From the NCBI GenBank assembly GCA_007116135.1, contig SKIZ01000040.1, forward strand, positions 1 through 57,243: 57,243 bases of DNA, written 5' to 3'. Source of the stretch: Burkholderiaceae bacterium (GTDB lineage: Bacteria > Pseudomonadota > Gammaproteobacteria > Burkholderiales > Burkholderiaceae_B). The translations under genes were made by a program, and so were the position numbers. Position 1 is the first letter of the stretch, and each line of letters opens with the position of its first letter. This document shows, one piece after another, positions 7,939 to 22,205 of this stretch. The notes beneath the pieces are model-generated. The model was not told where the DNA came from. It worked only from the letters and a program-made list of their open reading frames with translations, and made no database searches.

Positions 7939-9261
7939 TTGGCTACACAGGCTCTCGGCAAATCTGGACCCCGTTACGGTGACCTCGGTCGCCGCCTCGG
8001 GTTCTTGGTGCTCGCGCTGATCGTTTACCGTCTCGGCACGCACATTCCTGTGCCGGGCATCAGCCCTGACGTTTTGGCAGACTTGTTCCGCCAAAACGAA
8101 GGTGGGATTTTGGGCCTGTTCAATATGTTCTCGGGTGGTGCACTATCGAGATTCTCGATTTTTGCCCTTGGGATCATGCCTTACATCTCGGCAGCCATCA
8201 TCATGCAGTTGATGACGGTTGTGGTTCCCTCGTTAGAGGCGCTTAAGAAAGAAGGCGAAGCCGGTCGTCGAAAGATTACGCAGTACACGCGTTACGGCAC
8301 TGTTTTTCTCGCGTTGATTCAGGCCATTGGTATTTCTGTGGCGCTAGAGGCGCAACCAGGCTTAGTCCTTGATCCCGGCGTGGTTTTCAGATTGACAACG
8401 GTTGTGACGCTGGTCACTGGCACGATGTTCGTGATGTGGCTGGGTGAGCAAATCACCGAACGTGGCATTGGTAACGGTATTTCGCTGATCATCTTCGCTG
8501 GCATTGTTGCAGGGCTGCCCTCGGCGCTTGCCGGCTTATTCGAGTTGGTCCGAACGAATGCGATGTCGATTTTGGCCGCATTGTTTATCCTGACTCTCGC
8601 AGTGTTGGTTACAGCGTTTGTCGTGTTCATTGAGCGCGGCCAGCGAAAGATCACGGTTAATTATGCCAAGCGCCAAGTCGGCAACAAGATGTATGGTGGT
8701 CAGACATCCCATTTGCCGCTGAAGTTGAACATGGCTGGCGTGATTCCCCCAATTTTTGCGTCGTCAATCATTCTCTTTCCGGCGACTGTGAGTAGCTGGT
8801 TTGCTAGTGGCGAGAACCTATCTTGGTTAGGTGACATCGCAGCGATGTTGGCGCCTCAGCAACCGCTCTACATTACGTTGTACGCCACAGCGATCATCTT
8901 TTTCTGCTTTTTCTACACGGCACTGGTATTTAACAGTCGTGAGACGGCAGACAACTTGAAGCGCAGTGGTGCGTTTGTTCCGGGGATTCGGCCGGGCGAT
9001 CAAACGGCGCGGTTTATTGACAAGATTTTGACGCGACTGACGTTGGTGGGTGCGCTTTACATCACGTTAGTCTGCTTGATACCGGAGTTTTTGGTGATGC
9101 GTTGGAATGTTCCTTTCTATTTCGGTGGAACATCTCTTCTCATTATTGTGATTGTTAGCATGGATTTCATGGCCCAGGTGCAAGCCAACATGATGTCTAG
9201 TCAGTACGATTCCCTGCTCAAGAAGGCTAACTTCAAGGGCGGGAATATGCCAATGAGATAA
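7939..9261 (+). CDS. secY: preprotein translocase subunit SecY
   Basis: 440 aa, SecY pattern, TTG start. Confidence 0.98.
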   Translation: MATQALGKSGPRYGDLGRRLGFLVLALIVYRLGTHIPVPGISPDVLADLFRQNEGGILGLFNMFSGGALSRFSIFALGIMPYISAAIIMQLMTVVVPSLEALKKEGEAGRRKITQYTRYGTVFLALIQAIGISVALEAQPGLVLDPGVVFRLTTVVTLVTGTMFVMWLGEQITERGIGNGISLIIFAGIVAGLPSALAGLFELVRTNAMSILAALFILTLAVLVTAFVVFIERGQRKITVNYAKRQVGNKMYGGQTSHLPLKLNMAGVIPPIFASSIILFPATVSSWFASGENLSWLGDIAAMLAPQQPLYITLYATAIIFFCFFYTALVFNSRETADNLKRSGAFVPGIRPGDQTARFIDKILTRLTLVGALYITLVCLIPEFLVMRWNVPFYFGGTSLLIIVIVSMDFMAQVQANMMSSQYDSLLKKANFKGGNMPMR

Positions 9262-9268
9262 GTAGCGA

Positions 9269-9487
9269 ATGTCAAAGGACGATGTTATCCAAATGCAGGG
9301 GGAGGTTCTCGAGAATCTCCCGAACGCGACGTTTCGCGTCAAGCTTGAAAATGGCCACGTAGTTTTAGGCCACATTTCAGGCAAGATGCGGATGCACTAC
9401 ATCAGGATTTTGCCTGGCGACAAGGTAACGGTGGAACTCACGCCATACGACCTGTCCAGAGCTCGAATCGTGTTTCGCTCCAAATGA
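9269..9487 (+). CDS. infA: translation initiation factor IF-1
   Basis: 72 aa, [41 protein letters not shown]. Confidence 0.98.
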   Translation: MSKDDVIQMQGEVLENLPNATFRVKLENGHVVLGHISGKMRMHYIRILPGDKVTVELTPYDLSRARIVFRSK

Positions 9488-9518
9488 GCGAAACAGTGAA
9501 GAATTTTAGGAGTCAACC

Positions 9519-9632
9519 ATGAAAGTAATGGCATCGGTTAAAAAGATTTGCAGAAACTGCAAAATTATTAGACGTCATGGGGTGGTACGAGTGATTTGTA
9601 CCGATCCGCGTCATAAACAGCGTCAGGGTTAA
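9519..9632 (+). CDS. rpmJ: 50S ribosomal protein L36
   Basis: 37 aa [37 protein letters not shown]. Missing from the ORF track because it is short. Confidence 0.97.
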   Translation: MKVMASVKKICRNCKIIRRHGVVRVICTDPRHKQRQG

Positions 9633-9668
9633 ACCTGTACGCGATACGAATTCATCTGAGGAAAAGCC

Positions 9669-10034
9669 ATGGCCCGTATTGCTGGCATCAATATTCCCCC
9701 GCATCAGCATGCCGAAATCGGTTTGACTGCAATCTTTGGTATCGGACGCACACGTGCACGCAAGATTTGCGAAGCTGCCGGTGTGCCGCTGTCAAAGAAA
9801 GTGAAAGATCTTAACGATACCGAGCTCGAGCGTATTCGTGAGCATGTTGGTGTGTTCACGATTGAGGGTGACTTGCGCCGTGAGGTGCAGTTGTCGATCA
9901 AGCGTCTAATCGACTTGGGAACGTACCGCGGAATGCGGCACAAGCGTGGCTTGCCGGTTAGGGGCCAACGTACCCGCACCAACGCGCGGACCCGTAAAGG
10001 TCCTCGTCGCGCAGCGGCTAGCCTGAAGAAATAA
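9669..10034 (+). CDS. rpsM: 30S ribosomal protein S13
   Basis: [30 protein letters not shown]. Confidence 0.98.
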   Translation: MARIAGINIPPHQHAEIGLTAIFGIGRTRARKICEAAGVPLSKKVKDLNDTELERIREHVGVFTIEGDLRREVQLSIKRLIDLGTYRGMRHKRGLPVRGQRTRTNARTRKGPRRAAASLKK

Positions 10035-10049
10035 AAAGGGGATTGCGAA

Positions 10050-10448
10050 ATGGCAAAAGCCAATGCAGGCGCATCACGAGTGCGCAAGAAAGTCAAAAAG
10101 AATGTGTCCGATGGGATTGCTCACGTTCACGCATCGTTTAACAACACGATCATTACCATCACGGATCGCCAGGGTAACGCCCTTTCGTGGGCCACATCCG
10201 GTGGTGCTGGTTTTAAAGGCTCGCGTAAATCCACGCCGTTTGCTGCGCAGGTCGCCGCTGAGTCGGCTGGCAAGGTGGCAATTGAGTGTGGCATTAAGAC
10301 GCTTGAGGTTCGTATCAAGGGTCCAGGCCCTGGGCGCGAGTCCTCGGTTCGCGCACTCAACGCGCTAGGTATCAAGATTTCTAGTATTGCGGACATTACG
10401 CCCGTACCGCACAACGGTTGCCGCCCGCCTAAGCGCCGTCGTATTTAA
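10050..10448 (+). CDS. rpsK: 30S ribosomal protein S11
   Basis: [46 protein letters not shown]. Confidence 0.98.
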   Translation: MAKANAGASRVRKKVKKNVSDGIAHVHASFNNTIITITDRQGNALSWATSGGAGFKGSRKSTPFAAQVAAESAGKVAIECGIKTLEVRIKGPGPGRESSVRALNALGIKISSIADITPVPHNGCRPPKRRRI

Positions 10449-10459
10449 GGAACAAAGAC

Positions 10460-11083
10460 ATGGCACGTTATATCGGACCCAAGTGCAAGCTCTCTCGTCG
10501 TGAGGGAACTGATCTGTTTTTAAAGAGCGCGCGTCGCTCCCTAGACTCCAAGTGCAAACTCGACTCTAAGCCAGGTCAGCACGGTCGCACATCTGGTGCA
10601 CGTCTGTCGGACTATGGCTTGCAGTTGCGCGAGAAGCAAAAACTCAAGCGCATGTATGGCGTGCTTGAGAAGCAATTTCGCAAGTATTTCGCTGAAGCCG
10701 AACGCCGTCGCGGCAATACCGGCGAGACGTTGATCCAGTTGTTGGAGTCGCGCTTGGACAATGTCGTGTATCGCATGGGGTTTGGCTCCACCCGTGCTGA
10801 GGCGCGTCAGCTCGTGGCTCACCGCGCGATCGAAGTCAACGGTCAAACGGCTGACATTCCATCGATGTTGGTCAATGCTGGCGATGTTGTAGCCGTTCGC
10901 GAAAAGTCGAAAAAGCAAGGCCGCATCAAGGAGTCGATCGATTTGGCTTCTGATATTGGGCTGCCGCAGTGGGTGGAAGTCGATGTCAGCAAGCTCTCGG
11001 GTGTCTTCAAAAGCGCGCCTGATCGCAGCGACGTCGCACGCGACGTCAACGAGTCGATGGTCGTTGAATTGTACTCACGCTAA
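10460..11083 (+). CDS. rpsD: 30S ribosomal protein S4
   Basis: [27 protein letters not shown]. Confidence 0.98.
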   Translation: MARYIGPKCKLSRREGTDLFLKSARRSLDSKCKLDSKPGQHGRTSGARLSDYGLQLREKQKLKRMYGVLEKQFRKYFAEAERRRGNTGETLIQLLESRLDNVVYRMGFGSTRAEARQLVAHRAIEVNGQTADIPSMLVNAGDVVAVREKSKKQGRIKESIDLASDIGLPQWVEVDVSKLSGVFKSAPDRSDVARDVNESMVVELYSR

Positions 11084-11091
11084 TTTCTAGA

Positions 11092-11118
11092 GCCCATCCT
11101 TTTGATTTGGGGATGGGC
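11092..11118 (+). other. intercistronic hairpin between rpsD and rpoA
   Basis: gcccatcc ... ggatgggc stem followed by atttcattt. Possible attenuator or processing site. Confidence 0.45.
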
Positions 11119-11185
11119 ATTTCATTTGTTTCCATCAGCCTTATCGGTGTAACGAGCCGAGGGTATTGAATAAGGAACCGCACTG

Positions 11186-12172
11186 ATGTCATCCCAAGCT
11201 TTTCTCAAGCCGCGCTCGATCGAAGTTGAACCAGCGGGCCCGAACCACGCGAAAGTTGTTATGGAGCCTTTTGAGCGAGGCTACGGCCACACGCTCGGCA
11301 ATGCCCTGCGTCGCATTTTGCTGTCCTCGATGTCTGGCTTTGCGCCGACCGAAGTGCAAATCACGGGTGTCGTTCATGAGTACTCTACGCTTAACGGTGT
11401 GCGAGAAGATGTTGTCGACATTCTGTTGAACCTCAAGGGCGTGGTGTTTAAGCTTAATTCGCGTGATGAAGTTTCATTGGTGTTGCGCAAGCAAGGCGAG
11501 GGCCCAGTGCTGGCCTCTGACATCGAACTGCCGCATGATGTGGAGATTATCAATCCCCATCACGTCGTGGCACACCTCAATGAGGGTGGCCGCCTTGAGA
11601 TGCAAATCAAGGTCGAGAAGGGACGCGGATACGTGCCTGGAAACGTTAGAGCATTGGCCGATGAGCGTAGTCAGTCGATTGGTCGAATCGTCTTGGATGC
11701 CTCCTTTAGCCCGATTAGACGCGTGAGCTACACGGTTGAAAACGCACGTGTTGAGCAACGCACCGATCTTGACAAGTTAGTTCTGGATGTTGAGACCAAT
11801 GGCGTGATCTCGCCTGAAGAAGCAGTTCGCCAATCAGCGCGCATTCTGATGGATCAAATTTCAGTTTTTGCTGCCCTCGAAGGCGCTGGCGAATCGTTTG
11901 AAGCGCCGGCCCGTGGCGCGCCGCAGATTGATCCTGTGCTGTTGCGTCCGGTTGACGATCTTGAGTTGACGGTGCGCTCGGCTAATTGCTTAAAGGCAGA
12001 GAATATCTACTACATCGGCGATTTGATTCAACGAACCGAGAACGAGCTCTTGAAGACGCCAAATCTTGGCCGCAAGTCGTTAAACGAAATCAAAGAAGTG
12101 TTGGCTGCGCGCGGCTTGACACTAGGTATGAAACTCGAAAACTGGCCGCCTGCTGGTCTAGAGCGTCCCTAA
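11186..12172 (+). CDS. rpoA: DNA-directed RNA polymerase subunit alpha
   Basis: 328 aa, [28 protein letters not shown]; alpha CTD. Confidence 0.98.
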   Translation: MSSQAFLKPRSIEVEPAGPNHAKVVMEPFERGYGHTLGNALRRILLSSMSGFAPTEVQITGVVHEYSTLNGVREDVVDILLNLKGVVFKLNSRDEVSLVLRKQGEGPVLASDIELPHDVEIINPHHVVAHLNEGGRLEMQIKVEKGRGYVPGNVRALADERSQSIGRIVLDASFSPIRRVSYTVENARVEQRTDLDKLVLDVETNGVISPEEAVRQSARILMDQISVFAALEGAGESFEAPARGAPQIDPVLLRPVDDLELTVRSANCLKAENIYYIGDLIQRTENELLKTPNLGRKSLNEIKEVLAARGLTLGMKLENWPPAGLERP

Positions 12173-12288
12173 CTGGTTCAGTATTTGCGGCAGGCAGTTG
12201 GTTCATGTCTGCCATTGTTTATTTACGTTAAATGCACCGCGGCATAGCCGATAGAAGATGCATTATTTAGATTCATAAAGGAAATAGA

Positions 12289-12693
12289 ATGCGTCACGGA
12301 CACGGATTACGTAAGCTAAATCGCACCAGCAGCCATCGCTTGGCCATGTTTCGCAACATGGCCGTGGCACTGCTGACCCACGAAGCTATTAAAACCACAT
12401 TGCCCAAAGCAAAAGAGTTGCGTCGAGTGATCGAGCCGCTGATCACGCTTGGCAAGCAGCCAACGCTGGCCAACAAGCGCCTGGCGTTTGCGCGTCTGCG
12501 TGATCGTGACGCGGTGGTTAAGCTATTTGGCGAAATTGGGCCGCGGTATGCCAACCGAAATGGCGGTTATACCCGCGTGCTCAAGATGGGTCACCGCCTC
12601 GGCGACAATGCACCAATGGCATTTATGGAGCTCGTCGATCGCCCCGAGCCTGAGCAAGCTCAAGCCAAAGCTGCCGAGACCGAAGAGTCGTAA
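12289..12693 (+). CDS. rplQ: 50S ribosomal protein L17
   Basis: [29 protein letters not shown]. Confidence 0.98.
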   Translation: MRHGHGLRKLNRTSSHRLAMFRNMAVALLTHEAIKTTLPKAKELRRVIEPLITLGKQPTLANKRLAFARLRDRDAVVKLFGEIGPRYANRNGGYTRVLKMGHRLGDNAPMAFMELVDRPEPEQAQAKAAETEES

Positions 12694-12720
12694 GACCCGC
12701 GGTATAGGTACAGGCAGAAG

Positions 12721-12746
12721 AGCGGGCATAGCCCGCTTTTTTTTTG
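12721..12746 (+). terminator. rho-independent terminator of the alpha operon
   Basis: agcgggc-ata-gcccgct followed by a run of T. Confidence 0.9.
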
Positions 12747-12800
12747 AACAATTCAGCCGTGTTGCCATCCAACAGTATCGAGCCGATACAATATTAATCT

Positions 12801-13175
12801 GTGCCTTTTGAGGTGTTTGACGTGGAATCGATAGAGCGCGTGGCTCAAACAGCAGCAGATCCAATGTGTGTGGTGATCCTCAGTACGGCACCGGACATCC
12901 TGTTGGCCAAGCGGATTGCCCACATTCTGGTCGAAGAAAAGCTAGCCGCCTGTGTGCAGCTCATGCCAGCATGCTTATCGATATACGAGTGGAAAGACGA
13001 GGTTCAGGGCGACGAGGAAATTCCCATGGTCATCAAGACCAGTCGCAACGCCGCGCGAAACGCGATTGCCCGGTTAATCGAATTGCATCCGTACGAAGTA
13101 CCAGAAGCCATTGTTTTGCCCGTCGTCGGTGGTCATCACGATTACTTAAACTGGGTTAGTCAGCAAACAGGTTAA
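12801..13175 (+). CDS. cutA: divalent-cation tolerance protein CutA
   Basis: LAKRIAHILVEEKLAACVQLMPACLSIYEWKDEVQGDEEIPMVIKTS; GTG start. Confidence 0.92.
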   Translation: MPFEVFDVESIERVAQTAADPMCVVILSTAPDILLAKRIAHILVEEKLAACVQLMPACLSIYEWKDEVQGDEEIPMVIKTSRNAARNAIARLIELHPYEVPEAIVLPVVGGHHDYLNWVSQQTG

Positions 13176-13177
13176 TC

Positions 13178-15069
13178 ATGGGGCCACGTGCAAAGTTTTT
13201 TCTGATTATTTTCATCGCTGCTTTTTTGGCGCTGATCAAGGTGGCTGCGGCGCAGGAATTTCTCGCGCCTGAGAAAGCATTCGCCATGCAAGCGCGGATG
13301 ATAGATAGTCAGACCGTCGCGGTTCGGTATGACATCGCACCAGCCTATTACATGTATAAGGAGCAGTTCAAGTTTGAACTCGCCGGTGCGCCTTTTGAGT
13401 TGAGTCCGGTGCAATTGCCGCCTGGCGAGGTCAAATACGATCCGACCTTCGATCGTGAAATGCCTTTGTATTTCAGTGAAGTTCAGTTTGGTGTGACGCT
13501 GCCCACGTGGCCCGTTGGGATGCAGACCGAAGTCTTTCAGTTGTTAATCATCAGTCAAGGCTGCGCTGATGCCGGTCTGTGTTACCCACCGATGGACTCG
13601 GCGCTGCAATTGGCTTGGCTTGATGGTGCCTACCAGATCGTCAGTCAGCACCCCATCGTTGATATTGACCGGCCATTGCCCGCGCCCATTAGCATTGCGC
13701 AGGCCCAAAGTGCGCTCGCAAGTCAGCCTGAACCGGGCGCCTGGCAAAGCGCACTGAGTACCTCGAGTGATACCCGGATTGCCCAGGTGCTTGACACCGG
13801 GCGCTTGTGGCAAATCGTGCTGCTGTTTTTTCTGTTGGGTGTTCTTCTAGCGTTTACGCCCTGCGTCTTACCGATGATTCCTATCTTGTCAGCGCTGGTT
13901 CTTGGGCAGCAACAGCCTGTCTCAAAAAGCCGGGGTCTCGCGCTTGCAGCTGCCTACGTATTGGGCATGTCGGTGATTTACACCCTATTGGGCGTGGCAG
14001 CCGGGCTAAGTGGCGCCGGCTTGGCCGCTTGGCTTCAGACACCGTGGGTGTTGTCATTTTTTGCGCTGCTGCTTGTTTTGTTCGGTTTGGCAATGTTCGA
14101 TGTCATTCGCATTGAGATGCCGCAGGCGGTACAAACCAAGCTAAGTGCGAGCGCTTCACGACTCAAGGGTGGTCGATGGTGGACTGCCATTGCCATGGGA
14201 GCTATCTCGGCGCTGATTGTCGGGCCGTGCGTGGCAGCCCCGTTGGCTGGTGCGCTGCTCTACATTTCCCAGTCAGGCGATTGGGCCTTTGGTGGGCTTG
14301 CACTGTTTGCGTTGTCGTGGGGCATGGGGCTGCCGCTATTGCTAGTGGGCGCATCAGCGGGCAGCTTGTTGCCCAAGGCCGGTGCCTGGATGAATGGCGT
14401 TAAAGCCTTCTTTGGTGTGCTTCTATTTGCTACGGCATGGTGGATGCTTTCACCGGTGCTTGCTGCCTGGATCGAAATACTCGGCTGGATCATACTTGCC
14501 GCGCTATCGGCCGTCTTGCTGGGCGCTTTCGAGCGGTTGTCGCCAGGTGCTGGCTTGGCTGCTGCGGCTGGCAAGGCGGTGGGGCTGGTTTTGGCGGTGC
14601 TAGCGTGCATCTGGCTCATTGGGTTGGCCAGTGGCGGGCAGTCCTTGTTGCAGCCGCTCAAGCACCTCGTGCCAAGCGCTGTGGGCAATCAAACGACAAT
14701 GCCAGTGGCGCAGCCGCAGTTTAGTCGAGTCGACAACATTGCCCAGCTCGAGCAATCAATCGCTCAGTCGAGCTCTCCTGTGATGCTTGATTTCTATGCT
14801 GATTGGTGTGTCTCGTGCAAGGAAATGGAGCTCTTTACATTCTCTGATCCGACTGTTGCCCAAAAAATGAGTCAATTCACGTTGCTCAAGGCAGATGTGA
14901 CGGCCAACAGTGTTGAGCATCGCGAGTTGTTGCGCCGTTTTAATCTTTTTGGGCCGCCAGGCATCATATTCTTTGACGCCCATGGGCGCGAGCTGTCAGA
15001 CATTCGGGTTGTGGGATTTCAAAATGCGACCCGTTTTGGCGCAGTGCTTGACCAAGTGTTGGCGCAATA

Positions 15070-15070
<1 letters not shown>
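13178..15070 (+). CDS. dsbD: thiol:disulfide interchange protein DsbD
   Basis: 630 aa: N-terminal periplasmic domain, membrane domain with FTPCVLPMIPILSALVLGQ, C-terminal thioredoxin domain with DWCVSCKEME. Confidence 0.93.
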
Positions 15071-17896
<2,826 letters not shown>

Positions 17897-17977
17897 AGTG
17901 TAATCCTCAATTCAACTAGCGCTCTATTGTATAATTCAAACGTTTGCCGTAGGCACCAGATTGTCCGAGGTCCCTAA

Positions 17978-18670
17978 ATGAATCGAGTGTTGTTAAGCGG
18001 CTTGTTCGCTTCCAGTTTGTTTTTGAGCGCTACCGCACTGGTGCAAGCTTCAGGTGTGCCTGTTGGCCCCGTTAAACCCGACGCTCAGGCGGGTGCAACC
18101 TTGTACAACGAAGGCGACCCGTCTCGCGGCATCGTTGCCTGCATTACCTGTCACGGTCCGGGTGGAAATAGCGAGTTGTCGGTCAATCCGAACCTTGCAG
18201 CCCAGCCTCACGAATACACATACAAGCAACTCGTTGAATTCCAGCCTCGTGAAGACGGAGCGGCGCCGCGTCGCGGGGCAGATGGCGCGCCGTCCATTAT
18301 GACGAGTTTGGCCACGCCGCTGACGATTCAAGATATGCTTAATCTTTCGCTCTACCTTGCTGAGCAGCCATTAACAGCCCCGGCTGCGGCGAGTAATGAA
18401 GATTTGGTGGCCCGCGGTGAGGAAATTTGGCGCGGCGGCATTAGAGAGCGTAACGTCCCGGCCTGTGCTGCCTGTCACGGCGCCAACGGCGAGGGAATTC
18501 CCTCGCAATACCCCCGCCTTTCGGGGCAATTTGCGTCTTATCTCGAAGATCAGCTGATACTCTTTCGAGCCGGGCATAGAGGCAATAGCGAAATGATGAT
18601 TCAGATTGCTGCCCGGATGTCAGATGCGGACATTAAAGCGGTCTCGGACTACGCTGCTGGTTTGCGGTAA
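17978..18670 (+). CDS. cytochrome c4, diheme
   Basis: Signal peptide plus two CxxCH motifs (CITCH, CAACH). Confidence 0.88.
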   Translation: MNRVLLSGLFASSLFLSATALVQASGVPVGPVKPDAQAGATLYNEGDPSRGIVACITCHGPGGNSELSVNPNLAAQPHEYTYKQLVEFQPREDGAAPRRGADGAPSIMTSLATPLTIQDMLNLSLYLAEQPLTAPAAASNEDLVARGEEIWRGGIRERNVPACAACHGANGEGIPSQYPRLSGQFASYLEDQLILFRAGHRGNSEMMIQIAARMSDADIKAVSDYAAGLR

Positions 18671-18767
18671 ATTTGACCGACATCAATATTTTTGTCGGTC
18701 TCGGGAACTGAGTTCGCACTGACTCCGTCAAAATGGAGGTCGTTTTGACCCCAGTTTATCGAGGGTA

Positions 18768-20852
18768 GTGATTGTGTCTCAGGACAGCCAAATTAGCGCC
18801 GATAGTGCACGCCACTCAAAAGCATCTTTCTCTTCTTGGGTGGAGCTCATGGGCTCCATGCGATTTGCTATTAGTTTGCTGGTCATCATTTCGGTGGCCA
18901 GCGTGATTGGCACCGTTATCCCGCAAAATCGCCCGGAAAACACCTATATCGATCAGTTTGGACCTTTTTGGTTCGAGGTGCTTGGCAAGTTTTCGGTCTG
19001 GTCGATCTACAACAGCATCTGGTTTATTGTCATCATGGCGTTTCTCGTGATTTCCACGAGCATTTGCCTGACGCGCAATACGCCCAAGATGATCCGTGAC
19101 ATGCAATCATTCCGTGAGCATGTGCGCGGGTCGAGCCTCAAGGCCTTTCATCACAAGGTTGCGCTATCGACGCCGCGCGCTTTCGATGACAGTCAAGCAG
19201 CCATTGAGTCTTATTTAAAAACCCAGGGCTATGCCTATAAAGTTCGCCAGGAAACCGACGGCTGTTTGATTGCAGCCAAGCGAGGCAGCGGCAATCGGTT
19301 TGGCTACATTGCGGCGCACTCTGCCGTCGTGCTTGTCTGCATTGGCGGTTTGCTTGACAGTGAGCTGCCCGTGCGAATGCAGGTTTGGCTGCTCGGTAAA
19401 ACGCCGATTGTTGAAAACATGCTGATTGCCGACGTTCCCCAATCGGGTCGACTGTCGGTGGACAACCCAAGCTTTAGAGCAAATCTCTTTATTCCCGAAG
19501 GCGGTACCCGGTCAAATGCCGTCGTTGACGTCGGCGATGCCGCTCTCGTGCAGCCCTTGCCGTTTCAGCTCACACTGAACCGGTTTATCGTCGATTATTA
19601 CGCCACAGGCATGCCCAGCCGCTTCGCCAGCGAAGTCACAGTCAAGGACCCGGATACGGGCGAGACATTTGATAGAACCATCGAAGTCAATTACCCCTTG
19701 CGATACAAAGGCGTGACGGTTTATCAGTCCAGTTTTGATGATGGCGGCAGCAATATTGAGCTGTTAGCATTCCCGTTAACGGGCTCAACCAGTGCGCCCC
19801 TTGAAGTGACCAAGCGCGTTGGCGAGAGCCGAACGTTGCCACTTGGAGACACCGGTCGGGCGTTGCAACTGGAAGTCACTGGTTTAAGGCCCATCAACGT
19901 TGAGGATCTCAGCACAGGTGTGCCTGTGCGAGCGTCGGTGATCGAGCATGTCGCATCGGTCACCGGAACGGCCGCCGGGCGCCGTGCTCGTGATCTGCAA
20001 AATCTTGGACCCAGCGTTGAATATCAGATTATCGATGACAGTGGTCAAGCGCAGCTGTTTCATAACTACATGATGCCTGTCATGCTCGATGGCGACTTGG
20101 TCGTATTGGCAGGGGTTGCCATCGATAACTCAGAGGAGTTCCGATACCTTCGGATACCAGCAGATCAGTCGGGCACAGCCGGGGAATTTTTGGATCTACG
20201 AGCTGCGCTTGAGAACCCTGAGACACGGCAGCTCGCAGCGCAAAGATTCGCGCAAAACAACGCACCGCCCGGGATGGATGGTCGGGCGTTGGAGATCTCT
20301 GCCCAGCGAGCGCTCGACACGTATGCCCAGGGCGGGTTGTCGGCCTTGTCAAATGTTTTGGAAGCCAGTGTCCCACCAGAGGAAATGCAGCGTGCTGCCG
20401 ATGTGATTGTTCGTTTACTTGGATCGACCATGAGCGAGTTGCGCGCCATTGCGCGCGAGCGCGCTGGCTTAGCGCCGATTGATCCGACTGAGCCTGAGAA
20501 CATCCGTTGGGTTCAGCTATCGGTTGCAGCTTTGTCTGATTTGCAGTTCTATCCGGCGCCTATGCTTATGGCGATGACTTCGTTTGACTTGGTTCAGGCC
20601 AGTGTTTTCCAAGTTAGCCGAGCCCCCGGCATGTGGATTGTTTACTTGGGTTGCCTGTTGTTGACCCTTGGTATTTTTGCGATGTTCTATGTGCGTGATC
20701 GACGCGTTTGGGTGTGGCTTAAAAAAGATGCCGAGCAAGGACAAACGCAGGTGCTTGCGGCGATGACATCCCAGAAACGCAATCTCGATTTCAACCGAGA
20801 GTTTGAACGGTTTGAGCAGGCGCTTGAGCGGCTCAACAAGCGAAAGGAGTGA
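18768..20852 (+). CDS. resB: cytochrome c biogenesis protein ResB
   Basis: 694 aa, GSMRFAISLLVIISVASVIGTVIPQN; system II maturation pair. Confidence 0.92.
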   Translation: MIVSQDSQISADSARHSKASFSSWVELMGSMRFAISLLVIISVASVIGTVIPQNRPENTYIDQFGPFWFEVLGKFSVWSIYNSIWFIVIMAFLVISTSICLTRNTPKMIRDMQSFREHVRGSSLKAFHHKVALSTPRAFDDSQAAIESYLKTQGYAYKVRQETDGCLIAAKRGSGNRFGYIAAHSAVVLVCIGGLLDSELPVRMQVWLLGKTPIVENMLIADVPQSGRLSVDNPSFRANLFIPEGGTRSNAVVDVGDAALVQPLPFQLTLNRFIVDYYATGMPSRFASEVTVKDPDTGETFDRTIEVNYPLRYKGVTVYQSSFDDGGSNIELLAFPLTGSTSAPLEVTKRVGESRTLPLGDTGRALQLEVTGLRPINVEDLSTGVPVRASVIEHVASVTGTAAGRRARDLQNLGPSVEYQIIDDSGQAQLFHNYMMPVMLDGDLVVLAGVAIDNSEEFRYLRIPADQSGTAGEFLDLRAALENPETRQLAAQRFAQNNAPPGMDGRALEISAQRALDTYAQGGLSALSNVLEASVPPEEMQRAADVIVRLLGSTMSELRAIARERAGLAPIDPTEPENIRWVQLSVAALSDLQFYPAPMLMAMTSFDLVQASVFQVSRAPGMWIVYLGCLLLTLGIFAMFYVRDRRVWVWLKKDAEQGQTQVLAAMTSQKRNLDFNREFERFEQALERLNKRKE

Positions 20853-22186
20853 TGATGACCCAGACCATTACAGCCGAGCGCCAACAGTGGCAGGACCTCA
20901 CCGACCCAGGTGATGCAAGTCATGTGCGAGGCAAGCTCGATTGGAGTGATTTGCTGTTTTTCGTGGCGTTGTCTATCGGTGCGGCGTATGCACTGTATGC
21001 GTACCCCGATGGCATGGATATCTACGAAAAATGGATCCTCGTTGGTACGGTTCCGTTTATGGTCTGGCTTGGCTGGCTTTGGCGCCCGTTACGGACCTAT
21101 ATGGTATTTACGGGGCTGTTCTCGCTGTTTGCTATTTGGCTGTATTCCGGTAACTTGGCGCGCGCAGATGAGAATTTCTTTCTGCAGTATTTCCTGTCCT
21201 CACAAGCGGCCATCCTCTGGATGTGCTTGTTGTTTTTACTGGCCACCGTCAGCTATTGGGTGGGTTTCGTCAGTACGACAGCGGCATGGTTGGGTACGTT
21301 TTTAGCTTGGGCGGCCACGTATGCTGGGTCGATCGGCCTATTGGTTCGCTGGCGTGAGGGTCACCTACTGGGCCCTGACATGGGCCATATTCCGGTAAGC
21401 AACCTGTATGAGGTCTTTGTCCTTTTTGCCATCGTAACGGCCTTGTTTTACCTGTACTACGAGCGTCGATATGCCACACGCGCGCTCGGTGGCTTTGTGA
21501 TGCTCGTGGTCACTTCGATCGTGGTGTTTTTGCTGTGGTATTCGCTGACCCGGGGCGCGCATGAGATCGAGCCTTTGGTGCCGGCACTCGATAGCTGGTG
21601 GATGAAGTTGCATGTACCGACTAATTTCATTGGTTATGGAACGTTTTCGATTGCCGCGATGGTCGCATTTGCTTACTTGATCAAAGAAAATGGCGAAACC
21701 ACTTCCTACAAGAAGCTAGCGCCATTATTTATTCTCGGTGTTTTGCTGGCTGCTGAGCCCATGGTTTTCAGAACCGACGGGTTGTCGATGACCTGGATGC
21801 TCTATTTTGGAATCGGCATTGTCCTGATCGGCAGCATCATGGCGTTTCGCCGCCCGTTGGCCAAACGGCTACCGAGTTTTGAAGTGCTCGATGACATTAT
21901 GTACCGGGCCATCGCCATCGGCTTTGCCTTCTTTACTGTGGCCACGATCCTTGGCGCCTTATGGGCAGCTGATGCGTGGGGGGCCTATTGGCAGTGGGAT
22001 CCTAAAGAAACCTGGGCTTTGATTGTCTGGCTGAACTATGCCGCCTGGTTGCATCTGCGCCTGATGAAAGGCATGCGTGGCACGCTGGCCGCCTACTGGG
22101 CCCTTATCGGTTTGTTAATAACGGGTTTCGCTTTCCTAGGGGTCAACATGTTCCTCTCGGGGCTACACTCTTACGGTGAGTTATAA
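20849..22186 (+). CDS. ccsB: cytochrome c biogenesis protein CcsA/CcsB (ResC)
   Basis: WGAYWQWDPKETWALIVWLNYAAWLH tryptophan-rich heme-handling motif; overlaps resB. Confidence 0.93.
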   Translation: MMMTQTITAERQQWQDLTDPGDASHVRGKLDWSDLLFFVALSIGAAYALYAYPDGMDIYEKWILVGTVPFMVWLGWLWRPLRTYMVFTGLFSLFAIWLYSGNLARADENFFLQYFLSSQAAILWMCLLFLLATVSYWVGFVSTTAAWLGTFLAWAATYAGSIGLLVRWREGHLLGPDMGHIPVSNLYEVFVLFAIVTALFYLYYERRYATRALGGFVMLVVTSIVVFLLWYSLTRGAHEIEPLVPALDSWWMKLHVPTNFIGYGTFSIAAMVAFAYLIKENGETTSYKKLAPLFILGVLLAAEPMVFRTDGLSMTWMLYFGIGIVLIGSIMAFRRPLAKRLPSFEVLDDIMYRAIAIGFAFFTVATILGALWAADAWGAYWQWDPKETWALIVWLNYAAWLHLRLMKGMRGTLAAYWALIGLLITGFAFLGVNMFLSGLHSYGEL

Positions 22187-22205
22187 CAAAATGTAAAACC
22201 GTCCG

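Noticed and set aside
3843-12693. Antisense ORFs within the spc/alpha operons
   Set aside because: They are shadow ORFs opposite highly conserved ribosomal genes and have no independent support.
18671-18767. Hairpin gaccgaca...tgtcggtc after cytochrome c4
   Set aside because: It lacks a following T-run and the genes are co-oriented, so a terminator call was not supported.
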